Source of the DNA: Streptomyces sp. ASQP_92
Lineage (GTDB): Bacteria > Actinomycetota > Actinomycetes > Streptomycetales > Streptomycetaceae
Assembly (NCBI RefSeq): GCF_025399895.1
Contig: NZ_JAODUA010000003.1
Location: 62,001-126,000 of the forward strand
Length of the DNA stretch: 64,000 bases
Direction of reading: 5' to 3'
Both the position numbers and the translations under genes were made by a program. The first letter of the stretch is position 1. Each line of letters begins with the position of its first letter. The notes beneath the pieces are model-generated. The model had not been told where the DNA came from, did no database searches, and worked only from the letters and a program-made list of their open reading frames with translations. Shown piece after piece: positions 1-8,372 of this stretch.

Positions 1-1038
1 CCGGCGCTCAGACCGTACGAGAAGGACATCGAGAACTTCCTCGGCCTGTACGGGGACGTGACGGGGTTCGTGTCGCACGCGGGATCCGCGTCGTTCCACA
101 CGGTCAACCTCACCAAGGTCCTCGTGGGGAACTCGATTGCCGAGGGCGGCTGGGCGAACACGGCCAAGATGTACTTCGCCGGGAGGCTCCAGGCGGTCCC
201 GGGCAGCGTCCCCGCCTCGGCGAAGCTGATCGGGTGGGGCGAGAGGCTGGAGGCGTGGACGCCCCCCATCCGCTCGCTGGCCGCGCCCGGAACCTGGCTC
301 CCGGGCAAGCTGAGCGCCCTGGCATCGGGCAGCGCCGCTTATCAGGACGCCTCCTCGATCCCCACGGTCAGCGGCTACATGAGCACCCGGATCGGCATGG
401 GAGTGGACTGGATACGGCGCAGTGGCGTCATGACCACGCCCCGGGTGTTCGGCATCTCGGGAAACTCGGCCATCGACTTCCTGGTCGGATCCGACCGGCT
501 GGCCAGGATGTACGGCGGCCTCACCCACTCGGGACAGATCCCCGGCCGCGCCGCCAACGCCAGCCTGATCAAGGTGACGAGCAACGCCGCGGCCGACGCC
601 CGGCTGTTCGGCAGCGGACGCCTGGCCGCGCTCGGCAAGGGGCTCAGCACGGCCGGAAAGGCGGGTGGTTTCCTGCGCGGTGCCGGTGTCGCCGGCGGCG
701 TCTTCTCCACCGCCTACAGCGTGGGCAATGTCTGGGCCCAGGGAAACCCGGCCTCGCACTTCACCGACCGGGAGCACGGCGCCAAGTACGTGGCCGATGT
801 CGCGGAGGTCGGCTTCAACGCCTCGCTGACCGCGGCGACCATCGCCCCCAACCCCTTCACCCTCGGCGCGCTCGCCGTCACCGGAGCGATCTACGGCGGT
901 GCCAAGATCGTGGAGCACTGGGACGGCATCAAGGACGGGGGCAAGAAGGCCGCGCACTGGGTGGGGGAGAAGGCAGGCGGTCTCGCGAGCGGAGCCAAGA
1001 ACCTGGCCAAGAAGGCCAACCCCATGCACTGGTTCTGA
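1..1038 (+). CDS. Partial large protein with glycine-rich membrane-active C-terminus, possible type VII substrate
   Basis: The reading frame is open from base 1, so the gene begins upstream of the window; the GTG at 58 is internal rather than the start. The visible part aligns along its length with the protein at 2416-3858: both have a segment reading LTKVLVGN, a glycine/alanine-rich hydrophobic stretch (roughly residues 205-275 of the visible part), the block YVADVAEVGFNASLTAA, and an almost identical C-terminus ending KKANPMHWF. No catalytic motif is visible. The glycine-zipper-like hydrophobic stretches suggest insertion into or passage through membranes, but that is inference. Two small genes follow in the same direction and may be partners. 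Function unknown; coding status is well supported by the paralogue. Confidence 0.8.
   Translation, partial: PALRPYEKDIENFLGLYGDVTGFVSHAGSASFHTVNLTKVLVGNSIAEGGWANTAKMYFAGRLQAVPGSVPASAKLIGWGERLEAWTPPIRSLAAPGTWLPGKLSALASGSAAYQDASSIPTVSGYMSTRIGMGVDWIRRSGVMTTPRVFGISGNSAIDFLVGSDRLARMYGGLTHSGQIPGRAANASLIKVTSNAAADARLFGSGRLAALGKGLSTAGKAGGFLRGAGVAGGVFSTAYSVGNVWAQGNPASHFTDREHGAKYVADVAEVGFNASLTAATIAPNPFTLGALAVTGAIYGGAKIVEHWDGIKDGGKKAAHWVGEKAGGLASGAKNLAKKANPMHWF
927..1038 (+). repeat. Arm A of a 112-nt inverted repeat (paralogue 3' ends)
   Basis: Bases 927-1038 match the reverse complement of 2416-2527 with one visible mismatch (position 993). Both arms are the last coding bases and the stop codon of two convergent paralogous genes. 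Upstream of 927 the two genes diverge quickly, and after the stop codon identity ends. Confidence 0.9.
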
Positions 1039-1096
1039 CCGGGGACCCTTGAGCACAGGGACTGAGTACATGGACACAGGAGAGGAGGGCGTCCGG

Positions 1097-1672
1097 GTGG
1101 GCGACTTCGCGTTCGAACTCGAACCGGTGCGGGAAGACCGGCTCCGGGGATATCGGGGCGTGGCCGGGCCGTTCGGCAGCGTCGACATCACCAGGGCCCT
1201 CGGCGCGCCCGGACAGGGACCGAGCCGCCAAGTGGCCCTGGAGGGAGCCCAGTTCCCCGAGACCCTGTTCGGCGGGGGCGCCGGCGTACTGCCGTCCCTG
1301 GACGGGGGGTGGCTGCGGGTGGACGGAACGATCGTCGACCTGGACCTGAGGATCACCGGGATCCGCAAGGGCTCCCGCCGGCTGGAGCTGGCCTTTCGCG
1401 ACCGCCGCTACACCTACCGGGTCACCGGCGGCTCCGGGGACGCCCGGCTCGAACGCGACCGCGTGACCATCGCGACGACCCGCGGCCGGCCCGTACCCAT
1501 GACGTCCGGAACGCGGCTGGTGAAGGTCGAGGGCGACGCGGACACCACGGACCTGGCGATCGCGCTCGTCCTGGAGCAGGTGGACAGGTCCGCGCTGTCC
1601 CTCAGCGGCGCGCTGTTCGCCGCGCCCATGAACGTACTCTTCGGTCGTTCCCGGGACGAGGGCCTGGGTTAG
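1097..1672 (+). CDS. Uncharacterised protein, possible partner of the upstream large protein
   Basis: GTG at 1097 is preferred because AGGAGGG at 1083-1089 sits 7 nt before it; an in-frame ATG at 1070 has no clear ribosome binding site. The product is 191 residues, soluble-looking, with alternating hydrophobic/charged strands (for example GGWLRVDGTIVDLDLRITGI) suggesting a beta-rich fold, and no signal peptide or membrane segment. I do not recognise the family. It lies about 60 bp after a large putative secretion substrate and 14 bp before another unknown gene, so these three are probably one transcript. A chaperone or immunity role is possible only by position. Confidence 0.7.
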   Translation: MGDFAFELEPVREDRLRGYRGVAGPFGSVDITRALGAPGQGPSRQVALEGAQFPETLFGGGAGVLPSLDGGWLRVDGTIVDLDLRITGIRKGSRRLELAFRDRRYTYRVTGGSGDARLERDRVTIATTRGRPVPMTSGTRLVKVEGDADTTDLAIALVLEQVDRSALSLSGALFAAPMNVLFGRSRDEGLG

Positions 1673-1686
1673 GGGAGAAGGAGGCC

Positions 1687-2391
1687 ATGGTGTTCGGCAG
1701 GAAAGCAGAGGCGGAGCCGCCGTCCTTCGCACCGGTGCACTGGGACACCGTCAGCAAGTTCACGATCGGCGCCGCCTCCCGGCCGGCCGCGGTGCGCGGT
1801 GCCGGACCCGGGCCCCTGGCGGTCCGGGTGGAGAAGCGCGCCGGAGGCGCCACCTACCTGGTGCCCAGCGTGTTCGTCGCCCTGACCGGCTCCGGAGAGC
1901 CGGCGGCCGCGTCCGGATTCCGGCTGTACGAGGACGAGGCGGGCCTGCGCCTGCTGTGTTCCGTCACCCCGGACGCCGAGGCGGACAAGGACGGAGGGCG
2001 CCGCCATCGGGTCCAGGACGGCCGGGGCCGGGAGATCGGGTCCGTGGTCAGGGGGCCGGTGGCCAAGCGGGCGGTCCAGCACGCCTGGTGGCTGGAGCAG
2101 CCGGACCATCCCGAGGTGGTGGCCCGCCGCCACTGGGCGAAGGGCAGCGCCGGCCAAGTGCTGGGCCGTACCGTGGGCAAGGCGCTCGGAAGCGTCGTCG
2201 GCTCGGTCGTGGGGCTCGGCGGGGACGACAGCAACACCACCCGGGGCACTGCCAAGCCGGTGACCTGGACGTCCGGGGAACAGGTGGCCATGACGTCGGC
2301 GCCGACCGAGGGCCGAACGTGGTACCTGGCGCAGGCGAGTTGGCTGGACCGCCGCCTGGCCTTCGCCCTCGCCGTCCTGAGGGAGTGCTGA
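1687..2391 (+). CDS. Uncharacterised 234-aa protein with glycine-zipper segment
   Basis: ATG at 1687 is preceded by AAGGAGG, overlapping GGGGAG further upstream. The product has 234 residues. The first two thirds look like a beta-rich soluble domain. Around residues 160-180 there is a small-residue run (VLGRTVGKALGSVVGSVVGLGG) that resembles a glycine-zipper helix able to associate with membranes. The C-terminus contains W-Y-L and W-L-D patches. It is the last gene of the plus-strand group and converges on the paralogue at 2416. No family recognised. It could serve the upstream large protein as partner or neutralising factor, which is inference from position. Confidence 0.72.
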   Translation: MVFGRKAEAEPPSFAPVHWDTVSKFTIGAASRPAAVRGAGPGPLAVRVEKRAGGATYLVPSVFVALTGSGEPAAASGFRLYEDEAGLRLLCSVTPDAEADKDGGRRHRVQDGRGREIGSVVRGPVAKRAVQHAWWLEQPDHPEVVARRHWAKGSAGQVLGRTVGKALGSVVGSVVGLGGDDSNTTRGTAKPVTWTSGEQVAMTSAPTEGRTWYLAQASWLDRRLAFALAVLREC

Positions 2392-2415
2392 ACGCGCGGG
2401 CGATGGTGGCCGGCG

Positions 2416-2527
2416 TCAGAACCAGTGCATGGGGTTGGCCTTCTTGGCCAGGTTCTTGGCCCCGCTCGCGAGACCGCCTGCCTTCTCCCCCACCCAGTGC
2501 GCGGCCTTCTTGCCCCCGTCCTTGATG
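2416..2527 (-). repeat. Arm B of the 112-nt inverted repeat
   Basis: Reverse complement of 927-1038 with one mismatch. It encodes the last 36 residues and stop of the 2416-3858 protein. Confidence 0.9.
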
Positions 2528-3858
2528 TCGTCCCAGTGCTCGACGACCTTCGCGCCCCCGTAGATGAGGCCGGTGCCGACGGCGAGGCCGATGGTGACCG
2601 GGTTCGGGGCGACCATCGCGGCCGTGAGTGAGGCGTTGAAACCCACCTCGGCCACGTCGGCCACGTACCCCGCGCCGTTCCGCTTGAAGGCCTCGACGGG
2701 GTTGCCCTGGGAGATGACGTTGGCCGCGCTGAGGCCGGTCGAGGCGACACCGCCCACGATGCCGACGCCCCGGAGGAGACCGGCCGTCTTGGCCGCCGCC
2801 CCCAGGCCCGCACGGAACGCCGACGCGCCCTCGGCGGCCTCCGGCACACTGTTCGCGAACCGCTGCATATTGCCCGCTTTGGTGAAGACCTTCACCAAAC
2901 TGGCGTTTCCGGCACGTGCCACGGGCTGCCCGGCGTGGGTGAACCCGGCGTATGTCTTGGCGACCTCGTCCGAGCCGACGACGAAGTCGATGAGGCCGTT
3001 GGCGTTGACGTGCTGCATCAGCGCGCTGGACCGGAACGCGTTCCACGCCGTTCCGAAGAGGTCGCCGCGGACGCCCGCGGTGCCCGGAACGCCCGCGATC
3101 CGCTGGTACAGCGAGCTCCGCGAGAGCATGTTGCCGAGCTGGCCGGGCAGCCAGCTCCCGGGGGCGGACAGGGAGCGGATCTTTGGCGACCACTTGATGA
3201 GCGCCGTGCCGCCCTTCTGCAACCACCGGCTGTTGGAGGCCCGCATCGCCGCCCCCACCTGCGTCTTCCACGCGCGGAAGACACCTTGCTTGAGGGAGTT
3301 GCCGACGAGGACCTTGGTCAGCGACGAGCCCTGGAGCGAGACCACGGCGGTGGCGGCGGTGACCGAGGTCCAGTCGCCGAACAGACCGAGCAGCGTGTCG
3401 ACGGTCTGCTCGTGCGGCTGGAGGCCCGGGATCCGGGTGAGGGCGTGCGCCTCCATCCGCTGGATCCAGTCGTTCAGCGACTCGTCCGGCTGCCGCTTGA
3501 ACTCATAGGCGCGGGGATCATCGCTCGCCGCAAGGGAGTTGGCCAACAGGAGGGAGTCCGGGGTGAGGAGGTCACCGTCGTACTTCTTGAGGTCGTCGGG
3601 GCTGAACCCGGCCCAGCGCAGGCCCGCTTCGGGGTCGCCGTCCTCGAGGCGGGCGAAGACGGCCCGCCTGCGCAGATCGGGGCCGGTGTCCTTGATCCAT
3701 GAACGCAACGGGTTGAGTCCGGACAACTTGCTGGTGACGCCGAGTCGCGAGGCCCGGGTGAACGCCTCGTCCACCTTGTCCTGCACTCCGCCCCGGCCAT
3801 CGAGGAGCTTGGCGAGCTGCTCCAGATGCTCCGGATCGGCCGTCCGGTTGTCCCCCAT
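2416..3858 (-). CDS. Large WXG-like N-terminal protein with glycine-rich C-terminus (putative ESX-type substrate)
   Basis: ATG at 3858 has GGGGGA a few bases upstream; a GTG at 3882 would add eight residues. The protein has 480 residues. The N-terminal 80 residues are helical (DPEHLEQLAKLLDGR, then LRSWIKDTGPDLRRRA), a layout also seen in the protein at 4806-6998 (SWLQDEARDLRCRA). This resembles the helix-turn-helix of WXG/LXG-type secreted proteins. The middle part has no known motif. The C-terminal 150 residues contain glycine/alanine-rich hydrophobic segments shared with the gene at 1-1038, including a nearly identical last 45 residues. Membrane-active effector is a reasonable guess; there is no enzymatic motif. 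Family assignment is moderate at best. Confidence 0.8.
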   Translation of the reverse strand: MGDNRTADPEHLEQLAKLLDGRGGVQDKVDEAFTRASRLGVTSKLSGLNPLRSWIKDTGPDLRRRAVFARLEDGDPEAGLRWAGFSPDDLKKYDGDLLTPDSLLLANSLAASDDPRAYEFKRQPDESLNDWIQRMEAHALTRIPGLQPHEQTVDTLLGLFGDWTSVTAATAVVSLQGSSLTKVLVGNSLKQGVFRAWKTQVGAAMRASNSRWLQKGGTALIKWSPKIRSLSAPGSWLPGQLGNMLSRSSLYQRIAGVPGTAGVRGDLFGTAWNAFRSSALMQHVNANGLIDFVVGSDEVAKTYAGFTHAGQPVARAGNASLVKVFTKAGNMQRFANSVPEAAEGASAFRAGLGAAAKTAGLLRGVGIVGGVASTGLSAANVISQGNPVEAFKRNGAGYVADVAEVGFNASLTAAMVAPNPVTIGLAVGTGLIYGGAKVVEHWDDIKDGGKKAAHWVGEKAGGLASGAKNLAKKANPMHWF

Positions 3859-4035
3859 GCCGTCCCCCTCTGTACGCGCCACGAACCGGTTGGGTCGGCA
3901 TGGTGGCTGCCTCGTCCTGGCCTGTTACGTGTGAGGCTCATGATACGGCGGGGGACAGAGGCATGACCGAACACGGTCAGGGGTGTGCCCAGCGACCGGG
4001 CGCGGGGCGGCGGCCCACGCGGTCGGGGGAGAGCC

Positions 4036-4428
4036 CTACGGCGCGAGTTCCCCGGTGAACGTCAGCGACTGATTCGACGCGTACAGACGCCCGTTGACCA
4101 GACCGTCCTTGAAGACGAGCGCGGAGCGGTCGTCGCTGTCGGTGGTCTCCGGAAAGACCTGCCACCCGAGGGCGACCAGCCGCGCGGTGCCGCGCCGCAA
4201 CAGCGTGTCATTGGACCGCGTCTCCTCGGGATCCCACCCCGCGACCCGCACCGAGCGCCCCTCGAACTCGTCGTCGGGATACACGGCGCGGGGAGTCGCG
4301 TCCTTGATGGCGTCACGGATCTCCGCGGAGACCTGTTGGCGTGCCTGCTCGGGGGATGCCGCGCTGTGTGCCATGGAGTTCGCCCTGTCCCCTGTCGTGA
4401 GGTCGTCGCTGTCGCTGTACTCGGTCAT
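4036..4428 (-). CDS. Small acidic protein, second of an overlapping tandem pair
   Basis: ATG at 4428 overlaps the stop of the upstream gene by four bases (ATGA), so translation is probably coupled. The product is 130 residues, acidic, without signal peptide. Its C-terminal half (GWQV, then LVNGRLYASNQSLTFTGE) lines up with the C-terminal half of the upstream protein (GWSV, then LDVGGGSFAVQPPAISFSG), so the two look like diverged tandem duplicates. It lies between two large putative type VII substrates. A chaperone or immunity role is possible but unproven; I recognise no family. Confidence 0.7.
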   Translation of the reverse strand: MTEYSDSDDLTTGDRANSMAHSAASPEQARQQVSAEIRDAIKDATPRAVYPDDEFEGRSVRVAGWDPEETRSNDTLLRRGTARLVALGWQVFPETTDSDDRSALVFKDGLVNGRLYASNQSLTFTGELAP

Positions 4429-4772
4429 CCGCGGGCCGCGTCGTCCACCACACCACTGAAGGAAATGGCGGGTGGCTGCACCGCGAACGACCCTCCGCCG
4501 ACGTCGAGTTTGGCCGCGTACAGGGAGGGCTCGTCCTCGGTGCGCCTGCGTGCGTCGACCGACCAGCCGGCGGTACGCAGCGCCTCGATCAGCGCGTCGA
4601 TCAACTCCTGCGTCGGCCGCGTCTCCGACTCGTCGAACGCCGTGATGGCGACGGCCTCGGCGGCGATGACCGAGGGCAGGTCCATCACCGTCGCGTCCTT
4701 CAGCACCGTGTTCATGACGGCGGTGATCTCCTCGATGAACCGTTCCCGCCCACCGTCCGGCCCGTGGCCCAT
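4425..4772 (-). CDS. Small acidic protein, first of an overlapping tandem pair
   Basis: ATG at 4772 follows GGAAGGGAA by five bases; a GTG at 4799 is an alternative. The product is 115 residues: an N-terminal helical half (ERFIEEITAVMNTVLKDATV ...) and a C-terminal half with GWSV and a FAVQPPAISFSG strand. It overlaps the next gene by ATGA and shares its C-terminal pattern. It lies 33 bp after the stop side of the large hydrolase gene at 4806, in the same direction, so the three probably form one transcript. Unknown family. Confidence 0.72.
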   Translation of the reverse strand: MGHGPDGGRERFIEEITAVMNTVLKDATVMDLPSVIAAEAVAITAFDESETRPTQELIDALIEALRTAGWSVDARRRTEDEPSLYAAKLDVGGGSFAVQPPAISFSGVVDDAARG

Positions 4773-4805
4773 GCTGGTTCCCTTCCATGCTCTGGTCACG
4801 ACAGC

Positions 4806-6998
4806 TTAGAACCCCGCGAAGTTCAGGGCCGAGTCGAGCACGTCCTTGCCCTTGTGCAGGGCCTTGTTCCCGGTGGTGAGTCCGGTGTGGAGCATGTCGC
4901 CGCCCTTGGCGATCGTGGTATTCGTCGCATTGCTGAAGGCCCGGGCGGCGTCGCTGGTCTTGGCCGAGAACTCGCTCTTGATGTGGTCCATGGATTTCAG
5001 CGCGTGGCCCGCGTTGTCGATGACATGGCTGGGGTGGATGAAGGTGTCACCGGCGTCGAGGGCGATGCTCCCGCCGTCCTTGAAGAGGGTGCCGGCGAAT
5101 TGTGAACCGTCCGAGAGGATCCGTCCGCCGTCCTTCTCGATTTCGGTCGCTATCTCATTGCCGTCCGCCCACATCTTCTTCCCGCCGGACCACAGACCGC
5201 CGACGAGTTGGCGCGTGTTGTTCTGCAGCCGGTCGAACTCCAGGAGCTTGACGACGGGCCAGGTCACTCCGCCGAGCGCGGCGCGCGAGGCCGTCGCCGC
5301 GGAACCGGCGGCCATCCTGGCGACGAAGTCCGGTGCGCCCCGGTCCTTGGCCGCTGCGTACACCTTCTTGTAGGCCAGGTTGCCGGCCAACTTGCTGACC
5401 TCGCCGAACAGTTCCTTCGGCTGCACCCGGTCCAGCATGTTGTATTTGTTGAGCACCGAGTGGATCGGCAGAATGACGTCCTTCATATTGCTTCTGCCGT
5501 TGAGGAGCCCCTGCACGATGGGGTCGAGGTCCCCGCCCATCCTGTTGACGACTTCCGGGTCCACGCGCTCGTGCAGGAACTTGACAAGTTCCCGGACTTC
5601 GGCGGCGCCCATCTGTTCTTCGTCGAGCGTGGTGTGGGTGAACGTGAGTGGCTGGTGATCTCCACCGAAGAGGACCCGCTGCATATTGGTCAGGGATTCG
5701 TTTCCGGCCTTGTAGTACTCCGAGTGCCCGTGCGCGCCGGTCGTGCTGAGGCGAATGATGTCCTTGAAGTCGGCCGGATCGTCCCCGTGCCCCTGGGTGT
5801 ACTCGACCGGGTCACCGGGGGCACGCATCGCGAAGAACTTCGTGTTCGGCATATGGAAGTCGGCGACCGAGTGGATATTGGGGCCGAGCCCCGGACTTCC
5901 CATGAACGTGACGTTGTCGATGTTCGTGAGGCCGCTCTGCAGTGCCTTGCTGGTGACCAGGGTTCCGTAACTGTGCGCGAAGATGGAGGTTTTCGCGTCC
6001 TGCTGAAGATTCACGGATATGCCCTGCCGGAACGCGTTGAGCTGGTTTCCGCCCACCACGGCCTTCGCCGGATCCACGGAGTCGCCGATCTCCGGGGTGT
6101 CGTAGCCCAGCCAGCTCACCACCGCGGTGCCCGGCTGTTCGATACCGTCCTTGCCCTTGACGAGGTCGAAGCCGCCATCACTGAAGCTGTTGAAATTGTC
6201 GAGACGGTTGGTGATGCCGGGCACCCGGAAAGCGACGTTCTTGGAGTTTTCGAGATCGCCCACGACCTCGGCGACCCGGCCATCGGCAAACGGAGAGGCT
6301 TTGGGGTCGGCGGTCGAACCGAAATGGGCGTCGAAAACCAGGAACTGGCGCGGCACCTCGACCTCGACGGGCCTGTTCGTCTTCGGGTCGATGAACTTCT
6401 TGATGCGCGGGTTGAGGAAACTCCGAAGCGTATCGACACGGTCCTTGGTGCGTTTGTAGGCCGGGTCATTGGGGGCCAGACCCTTGAAGTACGCGTTCTC
6501 CGAGTCGAATTCCTTCTGGATGGATATTCGGTTCGCCGCGAACCGGACATTGACGGGCACACCGTCCAGGTTTCCGACGAAGGACGGGTCCGTCGCGGCG
6601 AGCGAAGCCTGCTGTTCGGGCGAGAGCGAGGCGAAGTAGTCCTTGACGGCCTTGGCCTGCTCCTGCGGAGTCCCGTCCTTGTGGGCCGCGAGAGCCGCCT
6701 TGAGCCCGTCTTCGAGCTTCTTCCCGGCGTCCTTGTCTCCGGCCATCGAGCTGGGAAGGCCGAACATTTTCAGGGAGTCGAAGGGGGATTCCGACGGGGC
6801 CCGGAGGATGCCCGCCCGGCACCGCAAGTCACGTGCCTCATCCTGAAGCCAGCTCGCAAGTGCGGGCAATTGGGACACCTCGCCACCCACGTCCAGGGCC
6901 GTGGCCCGGCTCTTCAATTGTGGGATCGCCTGAGCCTTGCTGTCGAATGACTTCGCCAGGCGATCAAGCATGTCCGGATCCGCGTAAACCATCCCCAT
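4806..6998 (-). CDS. DUF1023-type alpha/beta hydrolase fused to WXG-like N-terminal domain
   Basis: The start is uncertain: ATG at 6998 or 6992, or GTG at 7025; none has a strong ribosome site. From 6998 the product is about 730 residues. Residues 1-65 are helical with the SWLQDEARDLRCRA pattern shared with 2416-3858. Residues about 200-440 match the DUF1023 alpha/beta-hydrolase family: the strand AVVSWLGYD, nucleophile elbow AHSYG (Ser about 343), acidic residue in APGDPVEY (Asp about 396), and the family-typical HSEYY with His about 425. The C-terminal 250 residues contain repeated helical segments rich in Gly, Asp and Ala and no recognised domain. DUF1023 hydrolases are common next to WXG100 genes in actinobacteria. 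Substrate unknown (lipase/esterase-like). Codon use contains more A/T-ending codons than the surrounding core genes. Confidence 0.85.
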   Translation of the reverse strand: MGMVYADPDMLDRLAKSFDSKAQAIPQLKSRATALDVGGEVSQLPALASWLQDEARDLRCRAGILRAPSESPFDSLKMFGLPSSMAGDKDAGKKLEDGLKAALAAHKDGTPQEQAKAVKDYFASLSPEQQASLAATDPSFVGNLDGVPVNVRFAANRISIQKEFDSENAYFKGLAPNDPAYKRTKDRVDTLRSFLNPRIKKFIDPKTNRPVEVEVPRQFLVFDAHFGSTADPKASPFADGRVAEVVGDLENSKNVAFRVPGITNRLDNFNSFSDGGFDLVKGKDGIEQPGTAVVSWLGYDTPEIGDSVDPAKAVVGGNQLNAFRQGISVNLQQDAKTSIFAHSYGTLVTSKALQSGLTNIDNVTFMGSPGLGPNIHSVADFHMPNTKFFAMRAPGDPVEYTQGHGDDPADFKDIIRLSTTGAHGHSEYYKAGNESLTNMQRVLFGGDHQPLTFTHTTLDEEQMGAAEVRELVKFLHERVDPEVVNRMGGDLDPIVQGLLNGRSNMKDVILPIHSVLNKYNMLDRVQPKELFGEVSKLAGNLAYKKVYAAAKDRGAPDFVARMAAGSAATASRAALGGVTWPVVKLLEFDRLQNNTRQLVGGLWSGGKKMWADGNEIATEIEKDGGRILSDGSQFAGTLFKDGGSIALDAGDTFIHPSHVIDNAGHALKSMDHIKSEFSAKTSDAARAFSNATNTTIAKGGDMLHTGLTTGNKALHKGKDVLDSALNFAGF

Positions 6999-7076
6999 GG
7001 TCAAGTACCGTAGTGCCTGGAACACGACGGCGGCACGGGGTTGCCCAAATGGTCCATTTATACGGGGGTATTGGAG

Positions 7077-7325
7077 ATGGGGTCACGCGACGCCGCCGAT
7101 CTGCGCACATTGGCGGACGACATCCGAAAGCTGCTGGACGAGCCCATAACCATCGCGGCGGACCGGAGCGCCAAGGACGATGAACGATGGGCGGGCCCGA
7201 ATGCCGAGCGTATTCGCGGCGAACTCGCGGGACGCAAGGTCAAGTTGGGTGTCATGGCCGACGCGATCGACAAGGCGGCGGCCAACCGGAAGGACACCGG
7301 AGGCGGCCCGAACAAGCCCAGCTGA
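7077..7325 (+). CDS. Small WXG-motif protein (ESAT-6/WXG100-like)
   Basis: ATG at 7077 has a GGGGG run 8 nt upstream; a TTG at 7041 would extend it. The product is 82 residues: a first helix (AADLRTLADDIRKLLDE), a central W-A-G at residues 38-40 in an ERWAGPNAERI context, and a second helix (ELAGRKVKLGVMADAIDKAAAN). Length and the central WXG between two helices match WXG100 proteins, although the sequence is divergent. It is transcribed divergently from the DUF1023 fusion gene, 78 bp away, sharing its promoter region. Likely a secreted partner or targeting factor for the large proteins; that is inference. Confidence 0.75.
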   Translation: MGSRDAADLRTLADDIRKLLDEPITIAADRSAKDDERWAGPNAERIRGELAGRKVKLGVMADAIDKAAANRKDTGGGPNKPS

Positions 7326-7372
7326 CGTCCGCGGCCGACGCCTGAGCTCCAGACGGCGTCGAGGTTCCCGGC

Positions 7373-7945
7373 TCAGTTCTTGTGGTAGTCGGGGTTGCGC
7401 AGGCAGTCGGTGACGATCTGGGCCACCAGCGTCTGGGACGTTTCCCCGGAAGCCAGCTTGAACGGGGTGGCGGACACGACGGCCGAACCGTTGCCGCCCG
7501 TCTTCTTCACGTATTTGGTCACCGAGCCGTCGCCGGCGTTGGAGGACCCGGTTCGTTCGGGATCCTCCGCCCAGTTCTTGCCGCGCAGATGCTCCACCAC
7601 GCTGTCGACCAGAGCGGCGGGCGTACGCTTGTCGGAGGGAGCGCCGGGGACGCGGATGTACGAGGTCAGGGACCGCTTGCTGGCGTCCTTGGAGTCGATC
7701 CAGTCCGGCCCACCGCAGTCCCGCGACCCGTCCGAGTACTCGTCGGGACGGATCCCCGGCATCGTGGCCTTGATCGCGTCCAGCACGTCCGGATGCAGCG
7801 CGTCCATCGCCTGCTGGTACGTCGGCCCGCCGCCGGTCTTCTTGCCCGAGCCGGAGCCCGAGTTCCCCGAGGCCGACGAGCAGCCGCAGGCGACCACCGC
7901 GATCAGTGCGGCGATGGAGATCCTCTTGAACCTTCGGACGCCCAT
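7373..7945 (-). CDS. Putative lipoprotein, unknown function
   Basis: ATG at 7945 is preceded by GGGAGA seven bases away. The product is about 190 residues: basic N-terminus (GVRRFKR), a hydrophobic stretch, and a lipobox at AVVAC-GCSS, followed by a Ser/Gly linker. The mature part has two cysteines (SRDCGGPDW, TDCLRNPDY) that could form a disulfide. I do not recognise a family. It is the last gene of the minus-strand run 11502 to 7373 (large substrate, lipoprotein, WXG protein, this lipoprotein), so it is probably co-expressed with them. Confidence 0.78.
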   Translation of the reverse strand: MGVRRFKRISIAALIAVVACGCSSASGNSGSGSGKKTGGGPTYQQAMDALHPDVLDAIKATMPGIRPDEYSDGSRDCGGPDWIDSKDASKRSLTSYIRVPGAPSDKRTPAALVDSVVEHLRGKNWAEDPERTGSSNAGDGSVTKYVKKTGGNGSAVVSATPFKLASGETSQTLVAQIVTDCLRNPDYHKN

Positions 7946-8070
7946 CTGATGGTCTCCCGTGGTGTGTGGGGGCACAGTGCTCTGAGGCTACGTGACGGCC
8001 GGCGAGGGCGGTCAGCACGCCGAGCGTTACGCACCAATTGCCGCGTTTCCCGATCGGGGGAGCGGCGGAT

Positions 8071-8340
8071 TCACCCCGCGCCGTGTCCCGTCTCGTCCTT
8101 GCGGGCCTTCTCCACGAGCCGGTTCTCCTCGGCCGGGAACGAGTCGAAGAGGGTCTTGAGGCGCTGCATGCGGCCGTTGTGGTCGGCGCACCATTGGTCG
8201 GCCTTCTTGCCGATCCATGTCTTCGGCATCATGGACTCCACGTTCCGGATGGCCGTGCGGATCTCGCCCGCGGCGCTCTCTATCGCGTTCATGTCCTGAC
8301 GGCAGAGGTAATCCAGCCGGTCTTCCTGCGGTCTTCCCAT
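8071..8340 (-). CDS. WXG100-like small protein
   Basis: ATG at 8340 has GAGG about eight bases upstream. The product is 89 residues with two helices flanking W-I-G at residues 42-44 (PKTWIGKKADQW), the hallmark of WXG100/ESAT-6 proteins, and the usual family length of 90-100. There is a second Trp at 50. A C-terminal YxxxD/E export signal is not evident. It lies between two lipoprotein genes in the same orientation and downstream of a 670-residue putative substrate, which supports a type VII secretion context. Confidence 0.82.
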   Translation of the reverse strand: MGRPQEDRLDYLCRQDMNAIESAAGEIRTAIRNVESMMPKTWIGKKADQWCADHNGRMQRLKTLFDSFPAEENRLVEKARKDETGHGAG

Positions 8341-8372
8341 GACTGCGCCTCATTTCCGGGGTCGAGTTGATG

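Noticed and set aside
234..1052. Long plus-strand frame overlapping the first gene
   Set aside because: Arg/Gly/His-rich shadow; the frame at 1-1038 has a paralogue at 2416-3858.
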